From NCBI GenBank assembly GCA_036362985.1, contig JAYGXS010000005.1, positions 24,157,039 to 24,221,038 on the forward strand: 64,000 nucleotides of DNA, read 5' to 3'. Both the position numbers and the translations under genes were made by a program. Positions within the stretch are counted from its first letter, which is position 1. Each line of letters opens with the position of its first letter. This stretch comes from Ligula intestinalis. Lineage: Eukaryota > Platyhelminthes > Cestoda > Diphyllobothriidea > Diphyllobothriidae. Under the pieces are notes generated by a model. It worked only from the letters and a program-made list of their open reading frames with translations, had not been told where the DNA came from and did no database searches. Positions 25,000 to 36,909 of the stretch are shown one piece after another.

Positions 25000-25990
25000 A
25001 GTTTCATATGTCAACCTTTTAAAAATAAATTTGTTACTTATTGACAAATGATTTGAAATTATCTAGCTTAATTCGATAAAGATTGGTGATTTTCGATTTC
25101 AATATCAAAACCTTTAAAGTAATGTAGTAACTAAAACATTTTCTAAAAATTTGTTTTTGAATGTAACTTTTTATTAAGATGGCCAAAGTGGTCCTGTTTA
25201 GAAATTTCACAAAACGCCATAAAAACTGCTGAGCAAAACAAACGTATGCAACATAACCCTTATATCGTTTTAGCTAGGATTGATAAAGACTATCTTTATC
25301 AAGCTACGTTTTTTACAAATTATCTACAGCTTATAAGCTAACGGATATTTGTGCAGATTCCATGTAAAAAATGGCAAACTTTGGCAATTGTGTTCGATTT
25401 ATCTTAAAAAATATATTTTTAAATTGAATAAAGATGAATGCAATTAACTATATTTTTTCTGAACCTATTTATTCCTACAGTTGATTACTTTCAGGCTCCA
25501 TCCTAATCTCGAAAATGCAAAAAACAGCGTTTGAATTTATACCAAGATTTTGCATAAATGACTCATCTCTGTCTGTTGCGTTTCTTAGCTACGCAAAAAC
25601 TGAAAGCACAGATTTAAGGAGACTTATTCTAGATGGTTTATTAATAACAAGATTTTTTCTTTCCTACATGGTCGAGATAAATTATAAGTGCTCTTAGTAA
25701 CACCCAAAAATGTTGACATTGGAAAGCAAAATGTGGTAAACATTCATCTTAATATTTTAAGAATTAAGAATTCACAAATCTACAAAAAATATTTTTCAAA
25801 ACTTTAATTGCTCTTTATTTATTTAATTAAATGCGATTCCTTAAACTTATTTTCACTTTTCTGTTATCCAATTCTGAAAACAAAACACGGTTCTGGAGCA
25901 GATATACTTGAAGAAAATTGGCAGTTTTCCGTAGCATTAGGTATATAAATAAAAGTTTGCTTCTGTTGTACTTAATAGTTTTTGACTGAT
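25000..25990 (+). repeat. Diverged non-coding repeat, partial copy 3
   Basis: Shares the 20-base word 'aaatgcgattccttaaactt' (25,829-25,848) with copy 1 (9226-9245). It also has looser similarity upstream, around 25,375-25,440 ('caaactttggcaatt' and 'aaagatgaatg'). It is less well preserved than copy 2, and the boundaries are approximate. Confidence 0.45.
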
Positions 25991-25999
25991 CTTTGATAT

Positions 26000-28090
26000 C
26001 AGGCCACTTCCAAGTTCGGCCAATTTAATTTCTAGTACGCCTAGTGATATGAACTTAAAAGGCAGTTTTTAAAGACTTTCTGGAATGGCCTTGGCGTTAT
26101 ATATACATCTCTTTTGTTTGTCAGAGCTGACTGTGTGGTCTAAAGCATTCAATATAAAATAAAACAGTAAATTCTAAAGGCGTATGTTCTTAGTTCTCTT
26201 GGGCATTTGCAAAATAAAAAAAACTTTGGATTTGAAGCAACTTTGGATTGCACTCAAATTAATTTAAACAATAACTTATCCGTTGCTTTTGTCGTCCTGA
26301 TTGATTTTGTAATTTTCATTCGTACTCAATCGAGCGCGTTTTGTGATAGACAAGCTTTCAGATTTCAACTGCCGTATGGTTGACAATCTCTTATTTTATG
26401 GCTTTACTATTTAATACATTTTTGTGTGGATTTCCTAAGTAAGACCTGGACATATAAAGGTGATTTTAATTTTTGTGAAATTAGCTCAGTGTGAGCTAGC
26501 TGCATAAATTTCTTTTTGTATGAGATTCGGAATTCTGAGGCAAAGTAAACTGAGATCGCACATCCTTTTCCTCTTCTGTCATTTTAAATTAGCCCCTGAC
26601 TTCTAGACTCAAACTGTTTTTTTATTGTATGAAATTAGTCTCACAGTTGAAAAATCTTGATTTTACTGGTCAAATAACAGCAGGTGAATATAAAGTCCAA
26701 AGTTTTAACCATGTTCCGCAATCTGAATATCAAGGAAGACCAACACGTTTTTAAAGTTACCCATAGATGGTTCTCTCAGTTTTTTTTTATTTTTAGATGG
26801 AGTGCCATCGAATTTTAAGTCCGCTCATAGAAATGGGCAAAAGACAGTCTGACTATCCGACAAACGGGATAGACATATTTTAAGTTTTTTTCCGACGATA
26901 ATGTAGCAATCTTTACTCAATGTATATGATGTTAGAATTTTGGCCAACATAATGCTGGCTTAAGACACAGGAATGAAGATTCTAGGATTGGAAACGAATG
27001 CCTGATATTGACTTGTTGTTGTTGAAGTCGGACGGTTCATTTTGAATGCCGTAATTGTTACAACACATGTCGATTTCGACTGTGTTCGTGTGCATTATAG
27101 GCTTGATAACTAACCAACGCATTTGGCACAGCGAATTTCACAGTGTGTGACATTTAATCGAGCTTACATGGATTAGGATATGAATGCTATTTAAGCTGCG
27201 CTCACTGCCATACGTAGCCAACGAAAAACGATAGGTTCAACTTCTAACGGATTTGCTATTATAAGGTTGTCTCACACTTGCGATTATAAGGTTTTTCTGT
27301 CGCGAGGAAATGGAGCCGTTTGAACTTACCTACTATTCGAGTTAAAGGTTGGCATTTATATGAGCAATGTTGGTGTACAGACCTTGTGCAGCTAACGTTA
27401 ATTCAAATCATGCATGTAATTTCGTATTTTACTCTATACGACATACGCAACGTACACCACTAGCCACTTGACCCGCACACAGGTCTTGAAATCGGATTCA
27501 ACTCTGGGAAACATGTTTATCTTAACAACAGCAGCCGTTTTTGAGTGTTATATGACAAGGGGGTTGTGGTTCGTTTACTATAAATGTGCGCTGCAGTTTC
27601 AGTTTGTAGATGTGCAGAAGGGAAACTCAAAAACCGGCAATTTACTTATCTGGTTTTTCGCCACAATAAGTTAAATAATAATGCAGATTAGGAAAATAAA
27701 CCGATACAAATCAAAATTATTTGTAAATACAGTAAAATTAAAATGCATTTAGCATTTATCAATGTATATTTTCTTGCGCCGATAGAATCCAATAACCACC
27801 GTTTCCATTAATAATCATGCAGCTTTTAGAAATAAAAGTGTGGGCTACATGAGCTACAGTTGCCACACATCAAAACCTCTAACTGCCCAAAAAACATTTT
27901 TGAGTATGCAATTAACGAATGTGAATTACGCTTATGCACCAAGGTTTTCCTATCAGATAAAAGATTTTACACCTCCCTAAGCTGATCAAGGTACAGAATA
28001 AACGACACAGCAAAGTAAGTGCCACTTGAACACTATCAGATAAGCCGAACCTTTCTAAATTTGATTCTCTTTTATGGTCAACTTAGATAT
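26000..28090. other. AT-rich intergenic DNA
   Basis: No recognisable gene or repeat. Short ORFs such as 27,468-27,674 have no ATG-plus-family support. Confidence 0.5.
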
Positions 28091-28104
28091 TTAACATCAA
28101 GCAA

Positions 28105-28450
28105 TTGTCAATGTGCATATTCTCTTTCACTTGCTCCTGTGAAGCAGGTTATATTGGTCGTACGAGCCGGCGCCTATTCAAAAGCATAATGGAAAACCTC
28201 CCGGCATGTCTGAGAAAAGTAATAGTCCGAAGAATAAACAGCTCTTTTTTGGCGCACATGCTCGATTCAGGACATCGGCTGGACCCAACGAAGCTTTCCG
28301 CCTGATCAACAAGGCCCCATTTAATTATCCAACGACCCTGGTTTAGCGCCTGCAAGCAACAGCAGAAGCCATCGCTTTCAGGCTGATAAAAACCACATTT
28401 TTTACACAAAAGAACGTCCTACAAGCTCCACAGTTTGCTTGGTCTACACT
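28105..28450 (+). pseudogene. Penelope-like element GIY-YIG endonuclease, 3' end
   Basis: The frame from about 28,108 to 28,305 gives 'FTCSCEAGYIGRTSRRL', with the catalytic Y-I-G at 28,150-28,158 and the conserved Arg (28,159-28,161) intact. It continues as 'NLPACLRKVIVRRINSSF' and 'AHMLDSGHRLD', the layout of PLE endonucleases. A TGA ends it at 28,303-28,305. In other frames 'KPHFLHKRTSYKLHSLLGL' continues the expected PLE C-terminus, so the last part is frameshifted. A pyrimidine-rich tract (about 28,465-28,500) follows, consistent with the element's 3' UTR. No reverse-transcriptase domain remains upstream, so this is a 5'-truncated copy. Confidence 0.75.
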
Positions 28451-28599
28451 CACTTAACAGCATGCAATCATCCCTCCCTCCCTCTCCTCTTGTTCCCACC
28501 TCCTCTTTGTCAAACCCTCCTCTCACAACCAGCCTCCACTTATTAACCCCACCCCCATTTCAACGATTTGTTTGTCCAAAAAGATGAACACGTTTGAAC

Positions 28600-30799
28600 T
28601 TGCACAGGTTCGGCCTGACGAGAATTTGTCAAAGGTATACTTTTACTCGCAAGACAAGTGTTTTGAATTTTTTTATAGTGCTCCTTATGTATAGTGTTCT
28701 TCTTTTTCTCATTCGCTAATTAAATAACTTAACATAGGCCTGAAATATTGAAGACTCAGTATACACTCCAGAAGTAGCTCAATTTAATTTAATTTTGGCT
28801 CTTTGAATTGAAGTTTCACCAGTTGTTATTCTAGTATATCGTCAAGGCGAAATGAAATAAGAGTAACCTTATAAACTAAAGTGCTAACTAAAATATGTCA
28901 CCTTCTTGTTGGTTTGCAAAACTATAAAATGCATTTTCAAAGCTTAAACAAATACGAGCGTCATGTCATATTTTAAACAGTTGTTAAGACCAATTTTCAT
29001 TCAGAGGATATATACCGACGATATGCCAATTGAGGATTAATGTTAAAGCCAATGATTATGTTCTTAATGTTGATTTACGTCACACTCCGAAAGGTATACA
29101 ACGAATGGATATAAGCAACTGTGTCAGAAATATAATTGTTAAGTGAAAAATAAGCATATATTTTTTATCCTGCGTTCACTTTACATTGCAAAACAAAACA
29201 AAAGCAATGGTTGCAATTGCAAAAAAAGGAACTTTCTTTCAGGGAGTTTAACAATCCACATGGATTACATCTTTGAAACAATAAGTAAATTTTTGCAAGC
29301 AAAGGATTTAATGAAGTCTACAAATTTGATCGCATCATCTTTAAAATAGAATAGCCAGACAACTTAACTGGCTGTTACATGAAAACTAGGTTGTGCAGAT
29401 TTTTTAAGAAAAAAAGGGACAACATTAACACATAAATGGCCAGTAAGGCCAATTCATCAAAATATTATTCATTAATCAAGATTTAAAATATTATTTTACA
29501 ATGAAAAAAACAAAATAATATTTTAAAGTGATTTGGTTTTAACTATGCTTTATGCTAAGACATTGTGTCGTAGACTTTTAAAAGTGCCCACAACACATTT
29601 GTTAAGTTAATTGAATCGCATACAAAAATCACATTTAGTTTTCAAAAAAACGTTTTAAATAGCAATATTTTTCTCTAAGCAAACAAAAGCCATAAATAGG
29701 TTAAGAACACTAATAATAGGTTCATCAGTTAATTTATAAACAATAATATAAACTTTATACCTTTCAAAAACAGGCTATACTATGTTTTGCAAATCTGCAG
29801 AACGAAGACCTTTAAGTGCACTTGTTGCCTATTTCAAGCTAGGATTTGGAAAGGCAATTGTATCTTAAACCTCAGTAGACGTATGATAATTTAACACTTA
29901 TTGTAATAGCGAGTAACAGTATATACGAAGTAACGTTTCTTAAAATTTGTTATCATTGAAATACGTTAAAATAATTTCCCTTATGTTTCACTTAAATATA
30001 CCGCCATTCTGCTATTTTTGAAATGGCTATGTAGCTTTTTAGTGCAAATCATAAAACGTGAATTTTCTATCAGCCAAGAAGTTTAGAGGAATATTTGGAA
30101 CAACCCAGTCAAATACATAAACAGATTTATCCTTAAGTCTTTTAAATGACAAGGTGCTTAAAGTGGAACAAAATCAGTTCTGACTGCGCAGCAATAATTG
30201 CGATCATGTGTATAGCTCAGAAGACACAACGTGGTTATTGAAATATTAACCTACACAATATGTCATCTCGCATCTTTATAACGAAAAAAAATTATTTGGC
30301 TACTAATTTAATCTTTATGTTATTTATTAACTAAAACATAACGCACTGTCGTCTAGTTATTTAAACGGTTAGTCGTGAGAAAATGTTCTAGCTTAAGTCA
30401 ACACTATTTAGTTTAACGAAACAACTCAAACTCGAAACGACATGTCCTGTTTTATAAGGTGTGATTTTAAGAAATAAATATGGGGGTTTCCTATGGTCAG
30501 TTCCATTTTATACTGTTTTTTTGGATTCTGAAATTGCAAAAACTAGTGTGATAATCAAATATTTGGCTTTTGAAATCTTATCATATAATCGATCATCCAT
30601 TTTTTGTCTATCAGGTTTACCTTGCCTCTAAGGATTTTGTTACTAACTTACAAATCTAGCAAATGTGAAGTCTGCTATAGTTTATGTCAGATGTTCACAT
30701 TTTCAAATAAGGTAGAATGCACTTACTTTGCATATATAAGACAAACTCATTTTTCAGGATGAGAAAATACATCAGGCGCACTACTCTTTTTATCGTATG

Positions 30800-30800
<1 letters not shown>
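28600..30800. other. AT-rich intergenic DNA
   Basis: No supported feature. Frames are short and composition is uniform. Confidence 0.5.

Positions 30801-30803
<3 letters not shown>

Positions 30804-30831
<28 letters not shown>
30804..30831. repeat. (AT)n microsatellite
   Basis: 28 bases of perfect AT dinucleotide repeat, the only long simple-sequence dinucleotide tract noticed in the window. Confidence 0.95.
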
Positions 30832-30834
<3 letters not shown>

Positions 30835-31251
30835 AAAAAGACCACTTAAAAAAAACCAAGAACATGACTTTGTACTATCTGGCTCAGTATTTCAGCGAAA
30901 CGTTTTTAAGCAATGCAGGCTTTCTTCTGCTGACCAAAACTGAAGAGGTTCTCGCAATGGAAATAAATATTTCACTTAGTAGTCGTCGTCGATACAGCAA
31001 TGCTCAAAAATCAAAGAAACATGTTTACCGAATGAATGAGAACGGTCGATTTTCAGGTATTAATATGGGTAAGGAAGCAGGATAGCTTAGCACGGGATCA
31101 CTTTGTTCATTATACTGAGCTTTCATACTCTAAGAGGAGTTCATAGTCTGATATAAGAAACCGCAACAACAGAGGGACTTGTAATCATTTCTGAACACCA
31201 GCCATCAGGCCATGAGGGGTTAGAAACCACGATGAGAAGGGGAGATCGAAA

Positions 31252-31404
31252 CATTTAACCGCTGGTGATTTCAACGTTCACCAGCGCGTCAGCAACGAAA
31301 ATGGCGCAAGTAAAGATGATGCTGACCCAATTCACTGCGACGGGCGTCTGGCCATGACTGTACGTAATTGCGCATGGCGTCAATTAAGCATATCGGTTGA
31401 CTAA
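31252..31404 (+). pseudogene. Possible LINE endonuclease fragment
   Basis: One frame reads 'HLTAGDFNVHQR' followed by 'DGRLAMTVRNCAWRQLSIS' before a TAA at 31,402. A G-D-[FW]-N-[AV] motif followed 20-30 residues later by 'DGRL' is the pattern of apurinic-type endonucleases of non-LTR retrotransposons (compare 'AGDWNAR...NGERL' in the RTE element at 59 kb). It is only ~50 codons with no other domain nearby, so the call is tentative. Confidence 0.4.
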
Positions 31405-31818
31405 ATCCCGTCCCTGTACCAAGTTTTAATCAATTACCTGTTTGTCGTGTTTTGGGCGTGGAAGAGTACCTCGACGGCCGCAAAGTTGAGCACATAGCCT
31501 CTTTCACAGGTGTGAGCTGCAACATGTGTTACTTCGTGTTTGCACGATACAAGCATGAGTTAAGTTTGGCCTGTGTAGTTACAATGACCATAATACGCTC
31601 AGTTGCTTCTAGGACGTCCTTGATGCATGGTAAAGCGTCTGGGTCGTCTAGTGCAGAACGCGTATTGAGAGTCTTTCTGGGAATTGGATTGCCTTTCTCC
31701 CTAAAAATTGAGTTTTTACATTGAATTTGTTTCAAGAAAAATCAACACTTGTAAAATGTATTTATTCATGAAGTTTTACGTTAAACTATAATAATGCTCA
31801 CATGATTATTGTGCTTAC

Positions 31819-31871
31819 CTCTCGATAAAACAATATTACCACATTACAAGGTGAACGTGGAAACATTTTAA
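31819..31871 (-). CDS. Candidate isolated exon (53 nt)
   Basis: On the minus strand this is bounded by a strong acceptor (pyrimidine-rich 'ttattctttcag') and a strong donor (GAG/GTAAGC). One frame is open through it (phase 2 in, phase 0 out), encoding 'KMFPRSPCNVVILFYRE'. No partner exon was identified. Good splice signals around an open frame also arise by chance in 64 kb, so this is a lead only. Confidence 0.25.
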
Positions 31872-31879
31872 CTGAAAGA

Positions 31880-34800
31880 ATAAAAAATAAATGCATTGTT
31901 AGACATGCAAAAAAGGTTTGGGTTATATGTTTTAGCCAGGAAGACGTAGATCTGTTTCTTGGAATTGTAACAAAACAAAAGGTACAGTCCACTTTCAATA
32001 AACCTTTAAAAAACGTGCGAAGATTTCCCGACACCAAGTCATATTTGTGAATTTGTGTATGAATGCATTATGTACGTTCCTCCTTAAAGAACAATCCAGC
32101 ATTTATTTATTTTCCTTAATCCAAATAGCACACATTTCGCTATAGGTTTTTGGCATCTTGTTTCAAAATAATGAATTTTGATTCAGTACATAAGTGCTGG
32201 CATTTTTTGCACCGACTTGCTAAGGAATGTGCATGTGCGGCTTGCCCTGAATACAAGTCGAAGCGCATGATGCATTTGCTTGAATTAACTCATATGGCAT
32301 GGGAAGTAGGCTAATTTATTTAGTTCCCACTAATCCACAACCTTTACGGCTGCACACAGGCTTGCCACATCACTTAATACCCTTACTCGCTGTAACGGTC
32401 CTCGCTGTGTTCCCATTTCTTGAATACTTGTATTTGCAGGTCAAATGTACTGCGCCCTGGAATTAGGCAAGATTAAAGTGGCCTGTTTTTGTCACCATCA
32501 CAATGACCATGTTCACTTTGACTTAAATATAGAGTAGAGACAAGTTGCCAGCCTTTCGGAATAAACTGCTAGTGCCCATTATGCGAATGCTTACAAGCAC
32601 GCAATGGCAAGTGCTGAGTTTGAGAAAGTCAATAAAAAAAGAGTTAAGCAAAGAAACAAAAGGTTTTTGGAGAATTCGCAATATTCACCCAGATTTATCT
32701 GCTAATATGGCTAAGAATAAAGAATTTTGCGATAAAATAAAGCTTATAAAACCTGTCTAACTCAATATGTGCATCTTAACCAACTCAGTTAACAGTCATT
32801 TTTTGCGGAACCAAGCTTTGTGCATGTTGGTTAAGATAATGCGAGTAGTTCTTTTATATATTTTAACGTTATATTTAAAGTCATATTTGCTCCTTTCGAC
32901 AGTTAAGTTTGCCGTTCGTAAAAATGATCAGTTAACGTTAAATTAAATTTTATTTTAGAATTATTAGAAAAAAATCCAGGTCATTGAACGGCTATTTTTT
33001 GCTAAACCTTACCATAAGATAATAGACTGTAGACTTATTTCAGAACATCTAAAGCAGACCAGCAATTTACAATGGTCAAAACTTTCTGGCAGACAATTTT
33101 GGCAACTGTATGTTCATGTACTTTAAAGATAAAGGATGAAAATCATGGATTTTTCCGAAAGGTTGAAATTAAGGCATTGGACGGATTTCATTCAGTTATA
33201 TTTGACAAGTATGCACGAAAGGCATGTTAAAGTGTACACCTTGAAGCACGAATAATCTATTCTGTCACATAAATCCATGTTATTCATCAAATGGCATGAA
33301 TCTGAAGCACCTTCGAGTAGATGATAAAAAAATGTTTTTCTCCATGCTCCATGGCAAGCCATAATTTCTGGTTTTACTTTCACGTTTAGGAATTAAAAAC
33401 ATGATATTTTTCCATTAAAATAACAAATTACAGGACTCAAACGAGATGATTATCAAACGTGTTAACATAAAAGAACAGCCAATCTTTCATAAATGTTGTA
33501 GTCCATTATTTCTCAAATGCATTCTAACACTGCTTCATAAAAGAAGCATAAACTCTTGCAAAAGTTCTGATGGCCACATTTACTATGTAAGCTTTAAGCA
33601 TGCCTACTTTAACGAGTGTCTTTTTCATGTTAGTAAGCAGCCCAGGCAGTGGAGTAAAACACACTGGTAACAATAAGAATTGTTTTGTAGGTTTCCGATT
33701 CAAGCGGCGCCAACTCATCCAGGGACTGCCCACTATGTCACCGACTTAGTGTAGTCGTTAATATTAATAAGATCGTAGGAGATTTTGTCGTTTCACACAT
33801 CAAACACATAAAAATATTGCCTACTCGTGCTTTTTTGTAAACTGTCCTGAGAACAAACAAAGTAGAATTGATAATATCCAGTTGAGTATTTGGGATATGT
33901 CGGTATTTAAGTTAAAAAAAATCTACCATAAGAAGGCATTCGGTGTAAAATTTGAGATACATTCGGGAAACAATAATAAAGTTAAGCATGGAAAACACTT
34001 TATATTAATATTGCGTCTTTGGATTATTTGCACGAACACTCATAAAATGCTATATATACGTCGGCATTAATATTTAAAAATGCATTGAAAGACCATAATG
34101 TACCATATTCGAGCAAAATTTTCAGACGCTTTTAAATAAAATAAATAATAGAGCAGATTTTTGGCTTTATAAATATTGACAGGCATATAGGAAGTGTATC
34201 AACCGTCTGTTGGTTGGATGGTTGACTATTCTTAACTAAAGTAAGAACCCAGTTAAGTTTTATTGGTTAGCATGTTAAGTTGTACTCTTAGCAATTCATG
34301 TGTCTATTTTGGCGGCAAGAAAATAATATCAGACATAAAATATACCTCTAGGTCGGTAATTCTCTAACTTACTATCAAAAATCAAACGTATTTTATTGAC
34401 TGCTGTCCCAAATAGACAGGTGAAAAGCGCAAACCGTGCACAGGGTTTTTTTAAGAGCAATAAGAGAGGTTATGGATTTATTTCGAACAATACTGAGGTC
34501 ATCGTTATGATTAAACTAAAATGCGAATGATGAATTCGCAAAGATGGCTGTCCCAACGCGGACGGTATTAATTAAATTGTCGCTTAAGATGCTAATTTTG
34601 AAGGTCTGCGTGCAACATTTATGAACCTGGTGGAAATTCTATACGCATGCAGTCTAATCTACCTATAAAAATTACCGCCATAGGTAAGATAAGTGTAAGA
34701 GGGTATCTTAAATCCTCACGTGCCTTGTCTTTATGCGTCTACGTGCAAATATCTTAAAAGTATATTCCTATGCTACTAGGTGAGTGGGCGAATTGGTGTC

Positions 34801-35240
34801 ACTCTCTTAAACCATCACAGGATCAACACGCTGTGCTTCTCGAAAACCCTCTCCCTTTTCATTGTGGCCTCAAAAGCAGTATAGAATCTCAGAAGAAGGA
34901 GATGCAACGATTGCAGCAAGAGCTTGGTTGTCCTGCCATTTCGGATTTCGTCGAAAGTCCTCTATCGTAGGTAATGGTGCAATAGTCTGTGTCATGCGCT
35001 AAAACGAGTGACACACGCATAGATTGCACGGTATTTATAGTTTACAGCGGTCCGCCGCATGCGTACTGCAATGATCCACTTCTAGAGCCACCGTTTGGAT
35101 CTACATATGTACGCTGGTGGCTTAAAGCTTCATGTTCGATTCATTTATTGCTTCAATTTCTCTGTTCATATTGTATGTGGGTTTCGAAATTGCGTGACAA
35201 TTATATTCATTGTCCTCAGAGTTGTTGTTAAGCCCTATCT
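31880..35240. other. AT-rich intergenic DNA; one weak ORF at 34,770-34,970
   Basis: Nothing recognised over most of this span. At 34,770-34,970 (plus) an ATG-initiated 66-codon frame of higher GC has a hydrophilic, possibly coiled C-terminal part ('SQKKEMQRLQQELG') and ends at a TAG that overlaps a good donor (cgtag/gtaatg). It could be an exon, but no second exon was found. Confidence 0.3.
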
Positions 35241-35249
35241 CTTCCCACG

Positions 35250-36900
35250 TGACTAATAATCTTGCTTAGGCAAGGTTTCAGTCCAGAGAATGGGAGCACC
35301 CAACCACTGAGCTTGTTGATGGACTGGCGGTCTTAGAACCATGATTTCAGCAGCTCGTGGCTCACGTGGTTGTCACCTCTTGTGAGGATTTCTCCTTCAT
35401 CAAACCTGAAAATATGGCCAGTTACCGTCGACTGAGCTACAATGCTCGGACATTTGCGTCCAAAGTAATAACCCGGATTGCCCGACGTGGTTGCTTTGTC
35501 CATAGACTCCAGCCACTTCCTGCCGTGGCAATAAATCGTTTGGTCTCATGGTACGCCGCCTGATGATGGTTGCTTCTGGCTTATGCGCAACACTAACTAT
35601 GAGTGAAGTGAGCAGACGGCTGACCACTTCCGATAAATAATTTACATATGGGAGAGCTTGCAAAGCGTTTCGGGACAGTTGGATGCGGTTTTTTATCCCG
35701 TTTGCATATGTGTTGTTTGAAAAAAATTTCATGGTTAACCATTCTCTCTCAGAACCCGTTAAAGATATGGTTATTTACAAACCTTTTCTTCCACTTCGCT
35801 GCAATGCGTTTCAATGCGCTCGAAAAGCGCTCCTTCGCAGCTGCGTTTGTGACCGATTGGGTGATAACTGTTGTAGTTCAGAACTTGCATAGTGTTAGTT
35901 GCTTTCCTAAACACTATTTTTAGGCCATTATCGTCTTTGCCAGTTGGTTGTTTATTTCTTTCCCCATCTTAAAAGGCATGTCCGGGAATGCGCTGATTGG
36001 ACGTATCTGAAATGTATATGCTTGATCCCTCTTAATAACGACGAAGGTATCGTTCTTATACCGAGCCCTGAATTTCGGTCTGTGGTGTCAGAAAACCAGC
36101 CACTGCAACCGTTGCAGAACCGCGTCTGCTGAGTCCAAAAATAGGCAAACCCATTAGCGTGCTTTTCACCTGCTCATAGATAGTTCCAGTTAATGTACAG
36201 TATGTCTTAAAGAGATGCTTAAAGAGCTGGAACATTTGGGCGCGACCGAAGCGATTGTATACATCATCGTATTTCTCTCAAAGGAGAAGTTGGATAGTCT
36301 CGAATGCCAGGTCCTGTGGAATAGCAGTAAAAAGGGACGTGACATAAGAAGATAGCAGGACATCGTTTGGCAGGAGGCTTACCCTTTTAAGTTTATGAAA
36401 GAAATATGTTGTCGAGTTTGAACCATCAGCACAGCCAATTTGCCAGTCCGAAGATTGGAATTCTTTTGTAAAATACAATTGGCCTTAGGGGTGTGCTCTC
36501 TTATTGCACCTTGGGGAGACCATAGAAGCGGGCCAGACCCGTTTCTTGCACTCTCGCCATGTGTTGGTCGATTGTCAATATTGACTCTGCGTTCTCAATT
36601 GCCAAAAGCGTTGTACTGTTCTAACGTGTCAGAGGTTATATGGGGTTTAACTTGCATGAGACGTAGGACTTACGATCATCTTACATAGTTGAGGTTTGTG
36701 AATGTAGTCTGTCTTATCCAATCTGGCAGTGGACCGTCGGCATGAACAAAAGGTCATTGTCGGCTGTGAGCTCTTTAAATGCCTTGGACTTGACCTTGAA
36801 TAGAACTTTGCTTGGTCGATATGTCATTAGAAGGGTTCCACTTTATGACATTAAATTGGATAAATTTAATTTACGCAGAAGTTCGTTAGCCAAACATCTA
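35250..36900 (-). pseudogene. Penelope-like element, near-complete RT plus endonuclease, inactive
   Basis: The most complete PLE in the window. In order on the minus strand: an N-terminal block 'AFKELTADNDLLFMP' (about 36,790-36,735); 'LARFYGLPKV' and 'LRPIV' (about 36,550-36,490); 'LKRVSLLPNDVLLSSYVTSL' with 'FTAIPQDLA' (36,400-36,290); a TGA at 36,278-36,280; 'TGTIYEQVKSTLMGLPIFGL'; a frame change; 'LQRLQWLVF'; and the catalytic box at 36,049-36,060 reading Y-K-N-D instead of Y-V-D-D. Then come 'FRKATNTMQVLNYNSYHP' and a linker 'LPYVNYLSEVVSRLL' (near 35,640). The C-terminal endonuclease is shortened: 'GVYGQSNHVGQSG' fuses the GIY and YIG regions across a deletion. 'FDEGEILTRGDNHVSHELL' follows, near 35,390-35,340. 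Loss of a catalytic Asp, several stops and frameshifts make it inactive. Confidence 0.85.
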
Positions 36901-36909
36901 ATCAAAGCA

